Shown here in pieces: positions 8,718-17,969 of a stretch of 64,000 nucleotides of DNA (positions within the stretch are counted from its first letter, which is position 1; every line of letters begins with the position of its first letter). Both the position numbers and the translations under genes were made by a program. Origin of the DNA: Mongoliimonas terrestris (GTDB lineage: Bacteria; Pseudomonadota; Alphaproteobacteria; Rhizobiales; Pleomorphomonadaceae); the NCBI RefSeq assembly GCF_001927285.1, contig NZ_MSIG01000005.1, positions 124,001 to 188,000 on the forward strand, read 5' to 3'. The notes below the pieces were generated by a model, which worked only from the letters and a program-made list of their open reading frames with translations, was not told the origin of the DNA and made no database searches.

Positions 8718-9896
8718 TCAGCGGCCCAGGTCCTTCATGGCCCGGTCCAGACCCTCCAGCGTCAGCGGCACCATGCGGTCGCCGACGATCTGGCGGATGA
8801 GGCCGATGGAATGGGTCCAGTCCCAGGCGCTCTCCGGCAGCGGGTTGATCCAGGCGAGCTTTGGCCAGGTGGCAATGATCCGAGCCAGCCACACGGCACC
8901 GGCCTCCTCGTTCCAGTGCTCCACCGACCCGCCCGGATGACTGATCTCGTAGGGGCTCATGGCGGCGTCGCCGACGATCACCACCCGGGTGTCGGCTGGA
9001 AAGGTCCGCAGCAGGTCCACCGTCGGCACTCGTTCGCCGTGCCGGCGGGCGTTCGCCTGCCACACCCCTTCGTAGATGCAGTTGTGGAAATAGTAGTGGT
9101 GCAGCGACTTGAACTCCGACCGGGCGGCGGAGAAGAGCTCGCTCGTCACCCGCACGTGGTCGTCCATGGAGCCGCCCACGTCGAGGAGGAGCAGCACGCG
9201 CACGCTGTTGCGCCGCTCCGGCCGCAGCTTCACGTCGAGCCACCCCTGGCGGGCGGTGGCGTCGATGGTGGAGGAGAGGTCCAACTCCTCCGGCGCGCCG
9301 CTGCGGGCGAAGCGCCTCAGCCGCTTCAGCGCCAGCTTGATCTGGCGGGTGCCGATCTCCACCCGGTCATCGAGGTCGCGGAACTCGCGCCGGTCCCACA
9401 CCTTCACGGCCCGCCGGTGGCGGCTCTCGTCCTGGCCGATGCGAACGCCTTCCGGGTTGTACCCGTAGGCGCCGAACGGGGAGGTGCCCGCCGTGCCGAT
9501 CCACTTGGATCCGCCCTGGTGGCGCTCCTTCTGCTCGGCGAGACGCTGCTTCAGCGTCTCCATCAGCGCGTCGAAGCCGCCGAGCGCCTCGATCTGCCGC
9601 TTCTCCTCCTCGGTCAGGAAGCGCTCGGCCATCTTGCGCAGCCAGTCCTCAGGCAGCGCCTCCGGCGCCACGCCCTCCACGGACCCCTCCAGCCCCTTGA
9701 AGACGCTGGCAAACACCCGGTCGAACCGGTCGATGTTCTTCTCGTCCTTGACGAGCACCGTACGGGCCAGATGGTAGAAGGCCTCCACCTCCTTGCCGGC
9801 CAAGTCCGCCTCCATGGCGCCCATCAGGTCCAGGTATTCGCGCAAGGACACCGGCACGCCGGCCGCTTTCAGGGCGGTGAAGAAGGTCAGGAACAT
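8718..9896 (-). CDS. VWA domain protein, CoxE-like
   Basis: The protein has 392 residues from ATG 9896 (MFLTFFTALKAAGVPVSLREY). Longer upstream frames lack family character. The C-terminal half is a von Willebrand A domain with a MIDAS-like DVGGSM motif preceded by a hydrophobic VLLLL strand. The N-terminal half is the helical CoxE/DUF58-type domain. Such proteins work with MoxR AAA ATPases as assembly or metal-insertion chaperones. The usual partner, a MoxR ATPase, is on the same strand at 13500-14345 but is separated from it by three plus-strand genes. Confidence 0.85.
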   Translation of the reverse strand: MFLTFFTALKAAGVPVSLREYLDLMGAMEADLAGKEVEAFYHLARTVLVKDEKNIDRFDRVFASVFKGLEGSVEGVAPEALPEDWLRKMAERFLTEEEKRQIEALGGFDALMETLKQRLAEQKERHQGGSKWIGTAGTSPFGAYGYNPEGVRIGQDESRHRRAVKVWDRREFRDLDDRVEIGTRQIKLALKRLRRFARSGAPEELDLSSTIDATARQGWLDVKLRPERRNSVRVLLLLDVGGSMDDHVRVTSELFSAARSEFKSLHHYYFHNCIYEGVWQANARRHGERVPTVDLLRTFPADTRVVIVGDAAMSPYEISHPGGSVEHWNEEAGAVWLARIIATWPKLAWINPLPESAWDWTHSIGLIRQIVGDRMVPLTLEGLDRAMKDLGR

Positions 9897-10012
9897 CGTT
9901 GCCGTCCGCCGGACATGGAATCGTCCTATACTGTGTGCCTCTTCGGGCCGCCCGTCCCGCCTCGCGGCGACCGCGGCCGCCCGCCCCACCACCAGGATCC
10001 GATCCCGATACC

Positions 10013-10564
10013 ATGGCGCGTCTCTTTCTCCTCCGCCACGCGAAATCCTCCTGGGACGACGCGACCTCGCCGGACTTCGACCGTCCGCTCAACATCCGCG
10101 GGCGCAGCGCGGCGCCGATGATGGGCCGCCACATGGCCGACCATGCGCTGTTTCCCGAGCGCGTGCTCTGCTCCACGGCCCGGCGCACCCGCGAGACGCT
10201 GGCCGGCCTTCTGCCGCACCTGTCCGGCGACATGGAGATCCAGCTGATGCGGTCCATCTACACCGCCTCGGAGGCCGGCTACCTGGACATCCTGCGCCGG
10301 CACGGCGGCGGCACCCGCTCGCTCATGCTGATCGGCCACAATCCGGGCATGCAGGACACCGCGCTGTCGCTGATCGGCAGCGGAAACCCGGCCTTCGTCG
10401 ACGAGATCCGCGACAAGTTTCCGACCGCCGGCCTCGCCGTCATCGACTTCGACCTTGCCGACTGGGCCAAGCTCGCTCCCGGGTCCGGGCGCATCGTCGC
10501 CTTCTTCCGCCCGCGCGAGATCGAGGTCGTCGGCGGCCCCGCCCTCGTCGAGGTGGACGACTGA
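10013..10564 (+). CDS. Histidine phosphatase family protein (SixA-like)
   Basis: The protein has 183 residues. It opens with MARLFLLRHAKSSWDD, so the RHA catalytic loop is at the extreme N terminus as in SixA phosphohistidine phosphatases. A second catalytic histidine is in LIGHNPGMQDTAL. SixA acts on phosphohistidine in HPt domains and other proteins; the target here is unknown. It is divergent from the VWA gene and 82 bp upstream of ycjX, so possibly co-transcribed with it. Confidence 0.85.
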   Translation: MARLFLLRHAKSSWDDATSPDFDRPLNIRGRSAAPMMGRHMADHALFPERVLCSTARRTRETLAGLLPHLSGDMEIQLMRSIYTASEAGYLDILRRHGGGTRSLMLIGHNPGMQDTALSLIGSGNPAFVDEIRDKFPTAGLAVIDFDLADWAKLAPGSGRIVAFFRPREIEVVGGPALVEVDD

Positions 10565-10646
10565 CGCGGCTCGGATCGCAGACGGACTCTGGCGTCCGGC
10601 CCGCCAAACGCCTAAATGGGCGGAGACTTCATTCGGGGCACACCAC

Positions 10647-12182
10647 TTGCGACTGACATCCCTCTCTGACGAGGCGCGTATCGCGCTTGAAAACGTGTCC
10701 GACTTCGCCACGAGCCTCGGCTCGCCGTCGCTTCGGCTCGGCGTCACGGGCCTGGCGCGGGCCGGCAAGACCGTCTTCATCACCGCGCTGGTGCACAATC
10801 TCATCCACGGCGGGCGCCTGCCCATGTTCGAGCCGGTGCGCTCGCGCCGGCTGACCAGCGCGTCGCTGCAGCAGCAGCTGCACGACGGCGTGCCGACCTT
10901 CGACTACCGCGGCCACGTCAAGAAGCTCGTCGAGACCCGGGTCTGGCCGGAATCCACCCGCCTCATCTCCGAGATGCGGCTGACCATCGCCTACGAGAGC
11001 GCCAGCTTCCTCGGCCGCAAGCTCGGGCGCGGCAAGCTCAACCTCGACATCGTCGATTATCCGGGCGAATGGCTCCTGGACCTGCCGCTGCTCGGCAAGG
11101 ACTTCCGCACCTGGAGCCGCGAGACCATCGAGCGCGCCCGCTATCCGGCCCGCCGGTCCATCGCCAAGGCGTGGCTGGAACATCTCGTCACCGTCGATCC
11201 CTCCGAGCCGGCCGACGACGAGGTCGCCGAGCGCTCGCACCGCCTGTTCGCCGGTTATCTCGCTGCCGCCCGCGCCGACGCGCATGCCCTCTCCATGGTG
11301 CCGCCCGGCCGCTTCCTGATGCCGGGCGATCTGGCGGGCTCGCCCGCGCTCACCTTCGCGCCGCTCCCCGTCCAGGAGGGCGGCTCGGTGCCGAAGGGGA
11401 GCCTGTGGGAGCTGATGGAGCGCCGCTACGAGGCCTACAAGGACGTGGTCGTCCGCCCCTTCTTCCGCACCCATTTCGCCCGCCTGGACCGGCAGGTGGT
11501 TCTCGTCGACGTGCTCGCCGCCCTCAACGCCGGTCCCGCCGCCGTGCTCGACCTGGAGGCCGCGCTCGCCGAGATCCTGTCCAGCTTCCGCCCCGGCCGC
11601 TCCACCTGGCTCAGCTCCGTGCTGACCCGCCGGATCGACCGCATCCTTTTCGCCGCCACCAAGGCCGACCACCTGCACCATTCCAGCCACGACCGGCTGG
11701 AGGCCATCCTCAGCCGCCTGCTCGACGCCGCCGTCGCGCGCGCCTCCTTCGCCGGCGCCGAGGTGGACGTGCGCGCCATCGCGGCCGTCCGCGCCACCCG
11801 CGAAGCGACCGTGCGGCGGAACGGGGAGCCGCTCGAATGCATCCTCGGCGTGCCGCAGGAGAACGAGGTCTTCGACGGTCGCCGCTATGACGGCAGCGAG
11901 GAAATCGCGTTGTTCCCCGGCGACTTGCCGGACGATCCGGATGTCCTCTTCGAACGGGTTCACAATTCGATTCCGGACGATTCCTTCGTCGCCGAGCGCG
12001 GCGGCGCCGCGGCGGTGGCGGCGGCCCGCCGGCAGGCGACCGAAACTCTCATCCCGGATCTGCGTTTCCTCCGCTTCCGGCCGCCGCGCCTGGAGATGAC
12101 GGCCGAGGGCACCACCTTGTCGTTGCCGCACATCCGGCTCGACCGGGCGCTCGACTTCCTGATCGGGGACAAGCTGGCATGA
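10647..12182 (+). CDS. ycjX: YcjX-family GTPase-like protein
   Basis: The protein has 511 residues, similar to the family (about 465-490). The N terminus carries a Walker A motif GLARAGKT, followed by the conserved LDIVDYPGEWLLDL segment (Walker B/switch region) and TKADHLHH (G4-like NKxD variant). The start is inferred as TTG at 10647 (RLTSLSDEARIALENV) with GGGG 7 bases upstream. Frames extending upstream translate into low-complexity sequence. The stop overlaps the next ATG by 4 bases (ATGA), so it is an operon with the YcjF-like gene, the standard pairing. Physiological role in this family is poorly known (envelope stress). Confidence 0.88.
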   Translation: MRLTSLSDEARIALENVSDFATSLGSPSLRLGVTGLARAGKTVFITALVHNLIHGGRLPMFEPVRSRRLTSASLQQQLHDGVPTFDYRGHVKKLVETRVWPESTRLISEMRLTIAYESASFLGRKLGRGKLNLDIVDYPGEWLLDLPLLGKDFRTWSRETIERARYPARRSIAKAWLEHLVTVDPSEPADDEVAERSHRLFAGYLAAARADAHALSMVPPGRFLMPGDLAGSPALTFAPLPVQEGGSVPKGSLWELMERRYEAYKDVVVRPFFRTHFARLDRQVVLVDVLAALNAGPAAVLDLEAALAEILSSFRPGRSTWLSSVLTRRIDRILFAATKADHLHHSSHDRLEAILSRLLDAAVARASFAGAEVDVRAIAAVRATREATVRRNGEPLECILGVPQENEVFDGRRYDGSEEIALFPGDLPDDPDVLFERVHNSIPDDSFVAERGGAAAVAAARRQATETLIPDLRFLRFRPPRLEMTAEGTTLSLPHIRLDRALDFLIGDKLA

Positions 12183-13222
12183 AGGGACCCACCCGTCGGC
12201 CGACCGCCTTCCGGATCGGCGACGAGGATGTCGCCGTCTCCCGCGATGGCGCGCCGGTGCCTCGCACGGCCCGGGTGGTGGTGGAGCCGGAGCCAGAAGA
12301 CCGCGCCATGCCGGGTCCGCCGGTGCCCAAGCGCAAGGGCTTCGGCTGGGGCAAGCTGTTCTGGGGCGCCCTCGGCGTCCTCGTGTCGCTGGCGGTCGGC
12401 CTCTGGGTCGACCAGCTGATCCGCGACCTCTTCGCCCGCAACGACGCGCTCGGCTGGCTCGCTACCGGTGTCGCCGTGCTCGCCCTCGTGGCCGCCGGCG
12501 TCGTGATCGCCAAAGAGGTGATCGGCGTCGCCCGCGTCCGTCGCATCGATGCGCTCCGCGACCGGGCCGCCGCCGCCGCCGCGTCGGACGACGCCGTGGA
12601 GGCGACCGCCGTCGCCCGCGAGCTCGCCACCTTCTACGTGGACCGGCCCGAAACCGCCCGCGGCCGCCGCGCCCTCCAACGGCACCTCGACGAGGTGATC
12701 GACGGCCGCGACCTCCTGGTGCTCGCCGAGCACGACCTGATCCAGCCGTTCGACGACACCGCCCGCCGCCTCGTCGCCGACGCCGCCAAGCGGGTGTCCG
12801 TGGTCACCGCCGTGTCCCCGCGCGCCGTGGTGGACATCATCTTCGTGCTCGTCGCCATCCTCGGCCTCATCCGCAAGCTCGCCGACCTCTACGGCGGCCG
12901 TCCCGGCCTCCTCGGCTTCCTGTCGCTCACCCGCCACGTGGTCACTCATCTGGCGGTCACCGGCGGCATGGCGATCGGCGACGGCCTCGTCCAGCAGATC
13001 GTCGGCCACGGCCTCGCCGCCCGCCTCTCGGCCCGCCTCGGCGAAGGCGTCGTCAACGGCCTCCTCACCGCCCGCGTCGGCCTCGCCGCCATCGAAGTCT
13101 GCCGCCCGCTCCCCTTCCTCCACGCCCCCCGCCCGGGTATCAGCGAAGTCATGGGCGGCTTGATGCCGAAGAGCGACAAGCCCACCGACGACGGCCGCGA
13201 CGAGGACCGGGGAGGACGGTGA
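12179..13222 (+). CDS. YcjF-like membrane protein (TIGR01620/DUF697)
   Basis: The protein has 347 residues. An N-terminal acidic/basic cytoplasmic region is followed by two membrane helices (about 60-80 and 94-115), then a conserved helical DUF697 domain with further hydrophobic segments. It begins 4 bases inside ycjX. YcjF-type proteins are inner-membrane partners of YcjX. The downstream gap holds a paired hairpin repeat. Confidence 0.85.
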   Translation: MKGPTRRPTAFRIGDEDVAVSRDGAPVPRTARVVVEPEPEDRAMPGPPVPKRKGFGWGKLFWGALGVLVSLAVGLWVDQLIRDLFARNDALGWLATGVAVLALVAAGVVIAKEVIGVARVRRIDALRDRAAAAAASDDAVEATAVARELATFYVDRPETARGRRALQRHLDEVIDGRDLLVLAEHDLIQPFDDTARRLVADAAKRVSVVTAVSPRAVVDIIFVLVAILGLIRKLADLYGGRPGLLGFLSLTRHVVTHLAVTGGMAIGDGLVQQIVGHGLAARLSARLGEGVVNGLLTARVGLAAIEVCRPLPFLHAPRPGISEVMGGLMPKSDKPTDDGRDEDRGGR

Positions 13223-13275
13223 CGATCCGGCCAGACCGGCAGCCGTTCTCGCGCCGCACCCACCCCCCGCACGCC

Positions 13276-13404
13276 CATCGTCATGGTCCGCGAAAGCGGA
13301 CCACCCACGCTTTGGGGTGGGGTGGGTAACGTGCTGATTGAAAATACCTATCGCCGCGCCCCATGAGAATGCGTGGGTGGTCCGCCTGCGCGGACCATGA
13401 CGAT
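13276..13404. repeat. Paired inverted hairpin repeat (REP/BIME-like), locus A
   Basis: Unit 1 (13276-13310) and unit 2 (13371-13404) are inverted copies of one 35-bp sequence, 60 bp apart. Each unit also folds on itself (GGTCCGC-4 nt-GCGGACC) and is flanked by CATCGTCAT and ACCCACGC arms. The same arrangement recurs at 19701-19824. It lies between the convergent YcjF-like and MoxR genes. Confidence 0.85.
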
Positions 13405-13455
13405 CGTAGAGAATTGGAAGGGATAGGTGTGTCCCCCGCAACGGGCGCGACCTCC

Positions 13456-13483
13456 CTACTGCCTACTGCCTACTGCCCACTGC
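13456..13483. repeat. 7-bp tandem repeat (CTACTGC x3 + CCACTGC)
   Basis: Four consecutive 7-bp units lie just beyond the MoxR stop codon. It is a likely slippage-prone microsatellite with no evident function. Confidence 0.8.
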
Positions 13484-13499
13484 CTCATCCCCCTGCCGC

Positions 13500-14345
13500 T
13501 CACCGACCCTCCCGCCGCGCCATGAACGCCAGCCGCTCGAACATGTGCACGTCCTGCTCGTTCTTCAGGAGGGCGCCGTGCAGCGGCGGGATGGCGGTCT
13601 TGGCGTCCTTGGCGCGGAGCGTCTCCGGGTCCACGTCCTCGTTGACGAGGAGCTTGATCCAGTCGAGGAGCTCCGAGGTCGACGGCCGCTTCTTCAGGCC
13701 CTGGACGGCGCGCACGTCGAAGAAGACCGAGAGCGCCTCCTCCAGGAGCCGCTTCTTCAGGCCCGGATAGTGCACGGCGACGATCGCCTCCATGGTCTCC
13801 CGGTCGGGGAAGCGGATGTAGTGGAAGAAGCAGCGCCGTAGGAAGGCGTCCGGCAGGTCCTTCTCGTTGTTCGACGTGATGATCACCACCGGCCGGCGCG
13901 CCGCCTTCACGGTGCGGCCGGTCTCGTAGACGAAGAACTCCATGCGGTCGAGTTCGAGGAGGAGGTCGTTGGGAAACTCCAGGTCCGCCTTGTCGATTTC
14001 GTCGATCAGGAGCACCGGGCGGACGTCGCTCTCGAACGCCTCCCAGAGCTTGCCCTTGCGGATGTAGTTGGCGATGTCGCCGACGCGCGGATCGCCGTGC
14101 TGGCTGTCCCGGAGGCGCGAGACGGCGTCGTACTCGTAGAGGCCCTGGGCCGCCTTGGTGGTCGACTTCACGTGCCACTCGATGAAGGGGGCGCCAAGGG
14201 CGGTCGCCACCTCGCGGGCGAGCACCGTCTTGCCGGTGCCAGGTTCGCCCTTGATGAGGAGCGGGCGCTTCAGGGTGATGGCGGCATTGACCGCCATGGT
14301 GAGGTCGCCCGTCGCCACATAGTCCGTCGTGCCCTGGAACCGCAT
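13500..14345 (-). CDS. MoxR-family AAA+ ATPase
   Basis: The protein has 281 residues from ATG 14345 (MRFQGTTDYVATGDL), the normal MoxR start. Walker A is KGEPGTGKT, Walker B is LLIDEIDKAD, sensor 1 is ITSNNEKDLPDAFLRRC with the arginine finger region, and a C-terminal lid follows. MoxR ATPases act as chaperones with VWA proteins. The nearest VWA gene (8718-9896) has the same orientation but is not adjacent. The downstream 277-bp gap contains the hairpin repeat and the 7-bp tandem repeat. Confidence 0.9.
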   Translation of the reverse strand: MRFQGTTDYVATGDLTMAVNAAITLKRPLLIKGEPGTGKTVLAREVATALGAPFIEWHVKSTTKAAQGLYEYDAVSRLRDSQHGDPRVGDIANYIRKGKLWEAFESDVRPVLLIDEIDKADLEFPNDLLLELDRMEFFVYETGRTVKAARRPVVIITSNNEKDLPDAFLRRCFFHYIRFPDRETMEAIVAVHYPGLKKRLLEEALSVFFDVRAVQGLKKRPSTSELLDWIKLLVNEDVDPETLRAKDAKTAIPPLHGALLKNEQDVHMFERLAFMARREGR

Positions 14346-14490
14346 ACCCTGATCCTTGCCTGTCCGGGCGTGCCGCCGTCGCCGGATCTCGTGACCGGAA
14401 AGCATAAGGGAGGCCCCGGCCGGATCAAGCGTGCCATCCGCCACTGCGCCAGGGTGGCGACCCGGCCGATCCTGCCCGGTTCGCGGATGC

Positions 14491-14509
14491 CCCGGCAACT
14501 TCTGCCGGG
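14491..14509. promoter_or_regulatory. Palindrome CCCGGCA-N5-TGCCGGG upstream of flgE (candidate FlbD/ftr-type site)
   Basis: A perfect inverted repeat is centred at 14500, about 100 bp upstream of the flgE sigma-54 promoter. This is the usual distance for an enhancer-binding protein. The same CGGCA-N5-TGCC core occurs in three other flagellar intergenic regions. Confidence 0.6.
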
Positions 14510-14601
14510 TGCGGCGCAAGGTGCCGAGACGTTAACTCAACCGAAACCCTGTCGGGGTGTCAAAGCCTTGAAATAACACGGAAAGCAGCCGCCGACGAAG
14601 C

Positions 14602-14616
14602 TGGCACGACGTTTGC
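14602..14616 (+). promoter_or_regulatory. Sigma-54 promoter of flgE
   Basis: TGGCAC-N5-TTGC matches the RpoN -24/-12 consensus, with GG (14603-14604) and GC (14615-14616) exactly 10 bases apart. It ends 61 bp upstream of the flgE start. It is the only such full match I found in the window's intergenic DNA. Confidence 0.85.
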
Positions 14617-14677
14617 GCTTGAGGAACCCGGCAGCCCGGTGCGGGCCCTTGTGTGCGTCCTCAAGAGGAAAACGATC

Positions 14678-16003
14678 GTGGGTATCCTCTCTGCAATGAA
14701 CAAGTCGGTGAGCGGCCTCAACGCGCAGTCCTTCGCGCTTGAGAACATCTCCGGCAACATCGCCAACTCGCAGACCACCGCCTACAAGCGGACGGACACG
14801 AGCTTCCAGGACATGATCCAGGGCTCGTCCAACAAGCCCGCCAACATGACGTCCGGCAGCGTCAGGGCCACCGCCCGGTCGACCCTGACCTCCCAGGGCG
14901 GCATCGAATCCTCCGGCAACGCCACCTACATGGGCGTCAAGGGCGCCGGCTACTTCGTCGTCCGGGAGAAGAGCGGCGAGGTGGACGGCTCGTCCGTGTT
15001 CAACGCCACCCCGCTCTACAGCCGGCGCGGCGACTTCCAGCTCGACCGGGAGGGTTTCCTCGTCAACGGCGCCGGCCACTACCTGACGGGCCTTGCCATC
15101 GACCAGAGCACCGGCAACGCCATCGGCGACACGCCGGAGGTGATCCAGATCGGCAACGACGAATTCCCCGCCGCCGCCACAACGGTGATCGACTACAAGC
15201 TCAACCTGCCGAAGGTCCCAACCACCGAGACCTGGGACGCGGCGCCGGAGGGCGACGACCTCCTGGCGGAGAACAACACCGCCTTCGTGGAGAACACCAT
15301 CTCCGGCCAGACGGTGACCATCTACGACGCCACCGGCCAGCCGCTGAACGTCCAGTTCCGCTGGGCCAAGCTGACCACCGGGGAGGGCGAGAACACCCAG
15401 TGGCAGGTCTACTACAAGAGCGACAGCGACGCCGCCGACGGCGAGCAGATGTGGACCGGGATCGACCAGGTCTACGAGTTCGACGCGGACGGCCAGATGG
15501 TCGAGCCCGCCGAAGGCCAGGTGGATCTCACCGACATCGTGGTCGACGGCTCCACCTTCCCGACCATGCGCATCCAGCACGGCACCTCCGGCATCACCCA
15601 GTACGCCGACGAGAACGGCGCCGCCCGCGTCCGCCAGCTCACCCAGGACGGCGTGCCGTCCGGCAGCTTCGTCGACGTCTCCATCAGCGACGGCGGCCGC
15701 ATCACCGCCAACTACTCCAACGGCAAGACGCTCGACATCTACCAGATCCCGCTGCGTTCGTTCGCCGGCGAGTCCTGGCTGAGGGCCGTCGACGGCGGCG
15801 CCTACATGGAGACCAAGGAGAGCGGCCCGCCGATCTCCGACGCCACCGGCTCCATCGTGGGCTCGGCGCTGGAGAGCTCCAACGTCGACATCGGCGAGGA
15901 ATTCACCAAGCTCATCGTCACCCAGCAGGCTTTCTCGGCCAATTCGCGCGTCATCTCCACCGCCGACCAGATGATGAGCGACGTCCTCAACATCATCCGC
16001 TGA
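14678..16003 (+). CDS. flgE: Flagellar hook protein FlgE
   Basis: The protein has 441 residues. The start is GTG at 14678, giving (M)GILSAMNKSVSGLNAQS, with AGAGGA 8 bases upstream. This is the conserved FlgE N terminus; the upstream extension is not conserved-looking. The N-terminal rod/hook signature is ENISGNIANSQTTAYKR. The C-terminal signature is SNVDIGEEFTKLIVTQQAFSAN. The protein polymerises into the hook outside the cell and is exported by the flagellar type III apparatus without a signal peptide. A sigma-54 promoter lies upstream, consistent with late (class III) hook expression. It heads the flgE-flgK-flgL series. Confidence 0.95.
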   Translation: MGILSAMNKSVSGLNAQSFALENISGNIANSQTTAYKRTDTSFQDMIQGSSNKPANMTSGSVRATARSTLTSQGGIESSGNATYMGVKGAGYFVVREKSGEVDGSSVFNATPLYSRRGDFQLDREGFLVNGAGHYLTGLAIDQSTGNAIGDTPEVIQIGNDEFPAAATTVIDYKLNLPKVPTTETWDAAPEGDDLLAENNTAFVENTISGQTVTIYDATGQPLNVQFRWAKLTTGEGENTQWQVYYKSDSDAADGEQMWTGIDQVYEFDADGQMVEPAEGQVDLTDIVVDGSTFPTMRIQHGTSGITQYADENGAARVRQLTQDGVPSGSFVDVSISDGGRITANYSNGKTLDIYQIPLRSFAGESWLRAVDGGAYMETKESGPPISDATGSIVGSALESSNVDIGEEFTKLIVTQQAFSANSRVISTADQMMSDVLNIIR

Positions 16004-16067
16004 TCGGCCGGATGCGACCGGCGTCGGGTGATCCGGCGCCGGTTCCTCGTTTGTGAGTTCCGCCGCC

Positions 16068-17921
16068 ATGGGTATCGGGTCCGCGCTCAACATCGCTCTG
16101 ATGGGCCTCAAGTCCACCCAGTCGGGCTTGGAGGTGACCGCCGGGAACGTGGCCAACGCCGGCTCCACCGGCTACAGCCGCCGCGTTCAGACCACGTCCG
16201 CCCAGGTGGCCCTCGGCGAGACGATCGGCGTCAAGGCCGACGTGGTCAAACGGGAGCTGAACCTCTACGTCCAGAAGCAGTGGCGCACCAGCGCCGCCAG
16301 CGCTGAGTACGCCACCATCCGCGCCGACGCCCTCGACCGGCTCGACCAGATGATCGGCGGGCCGAACAACGTCAATTCGCTCGACAGCGTCTTCAACGGT
16401 TTCAAGCAGGCGATGGAGACCCTCGCCACCTCGCCGGAGGACCGGGCGAGCCGGATCGAGGCCGCCGCCGCCGCCGAGACCGTGGCGACGCGTCTGCGCA
16501 GCCTCTCCACCGACGTGCAGACGCTCCGCCAGGATGCCGAGACCTCGATCTCCGCCGACGTCGCCGAGGCCAACAACCTCCTGCAGCAGATCTCCAAGCT
16601 CGACAGCCAGGTGGTCGCCCTCGGCGCCGGCAACCAGAGCACCGCCGGCGTCATGGACCAGCGCGACGCCGCCATCGACAGCCTCGCCAAGTTGATGGAC
16701 ATCCGCGTGGAGGAGCAGGACTTCGGCGCGGTCGCCATCTACACCGGCGCCGGCCAGCTCCTGTTCGACGACCGGGCCGCCACATTGTCCTTCGACGAGC
16801 GCGGCGGCGTCTCGCCCCAATCCACCTGGAGCCTCGACCCGGACGAGCGCAGCCTCGGCACCGTCACGCTGACCGGCCTCGGCTCCGACGGCGTCGACCT
16901 CTTCGCCTCCGGCGCCTTCCGCACCGGCTCGATCGCCGCCCACAAGCAACTGCGCGACGAGACGCTTGTGGCCGCCCAGGCCCAGCTCGACGAACTGGCC
17001 GAGAAGCTGACCTTCGCCCTTGGCAACCGCAACGACCCGGGCACCGCCGTCACCGACGACCTCGGCCGCGAGGGCTTCTCGGTCGACCTCTCGAACTTCG
17101 CCGAGGGCAGCACGCTCTCGGTCCGCTACACGGTCGACGGCGAGACCCGCAGCGTCACCTTCGTCGGCACCAAGGACGGCGTCACGCCCGACCCGGACTT
17201 CACGGCGGACCCGAACGACACCGTCATCGGCATCGACAGCACCCAGTCGATCGACGACATCATGGCGGCGATCGCCGGCGCCATGCCGGACGTCGCCGCC
17301 GAGGTCGACGGCACCACGCTCAGCGTCTTCGACGACGGCCCGGACGGCGGCACGTCGATCGGCGAGGCCCGCGCCTCCATCCCGTCGCCGAGTCTCCAGT
17401 CGGGCGACGCCACCTTGCCGCTCTTCATCGACACCGGCACCGCCGACGGCTTCTATTCCGGCTTCAACGAGGGGCGCAGCCAGAAGGCCGGCTACGCCCA
17501 GCGCATCGCCCTCAATCCGGAGGTGAAGGCCGACCCGGCCTACCTGGTGAAGATGGCCGCCGACACCCCGGCGAGCGACAACACCCGGCCCCGCACCATG
17601 GTGGACGCGTTCACGAGCCTCACCTTCACCTTCTCGCCGGATACGGGGGTCGGCTCTATTTCGTCGCCCTTCTCCGGCAGCACCGAGCAGTTCATCCGCC
17701 AGATCGTCTCCACCCAGGGGTCGGCGGCGGAGAACGCCAAGGCGGTCAAGGAGGGCCAGGACATCGTCACGGCCAACCTCGCCGACCGCTACGACGGCAG
17801 CCGCGAGGTCGACCTCGACAACGAGATGGCCCAGCTCATCGAACTCCAGACCGCCTACCAGGCCAACGCGAGGGTGCTCGCCGCGGCCCGGGAAATGCTG
17901 AACTCCCTGATGCAGATCTGA
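16068..17921 (+). CDS. flgK: Flagellar hook-associated protein 1 FlgK
   Basis: The protein has 617 residues. The N terminus MGIGSALNIALMGLKSTQSG and the segment VTAGNVANAGSTGYSRR are the D0/D1 rod-hook signature. The C terminus EVDLDNEMAQLIELQTAYQANARVLAAAREMLNSLMQI is the conserved FlgK end. FlgK forms the first hook-filament junction ring. An in-frame GTG at 16053 is an alternative start; neither has a strong Shine-Dalgarno. It is 64 bp after flgE and 48 bp before flgL. Confidence 0.95.
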   Translation: MGIGSALNIALMGLKSTQSGLEVTAGNVANAGSTGYSRRVQTTSAQVALGETIGVKADVVKRELNLYVQKQWRTSAASAEYATIRADALDRLDQMIGGPNNVNSLDSVFNGFKQAMETLATSPEDRASRIEAAAAAETVATRLRSLSTDVQTLRQDAETSISADVAEANNLLQQISKLDSQVVALGAGNQSTAGVMDQRDAAIDSLAKLMDIRVEEQDFGAVAIYTGAGQLLFDDRAATLSFDERGGVSPQSTWSLDPDERSLGTVTLTGLGSDGVDLFASGAFRTGSIAAHKQLRDETLVAAQAQLDELAEKLTFALGNRNDPGTAVTDDLGREGFSVDLSNFAEGSTLSVRYTVDGETRSVTFVGTKDGVTPDPDFTADPNDTVIGIDSTQSIDDIMAAIAGAMPDVAAEVDGTTLSVFDDGPDGGTSIGEARASIPSPSLQSGDATLPLFIDTGTADGFYSGFNEGRSQKAGYAQRIALNPEVKADPAYLVKMAADTPASDNTRPRTMVDAFTSLTFTFSPDTGVGSISSPFSGSTEQFIRQIVSTQGSAAENAKAVKEGQDIVTANLADRYDGSREVDLDNEMAQLIELQTAYQANARVLAAAREMLNSLMQI

Positions 17922-17969
17922 CGGGCGCCCGGGGCCTCGGCCCGCGCCGCCTCGACGGGATGACCAACG

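Noticed and set aside
13456..13483. Seven-base tandem repeat as a CRISPR or phase-variation locus
   Set aside because: Units are only 7 bp with no spacers, and the repeat is outside any coding frame or evident promoter.
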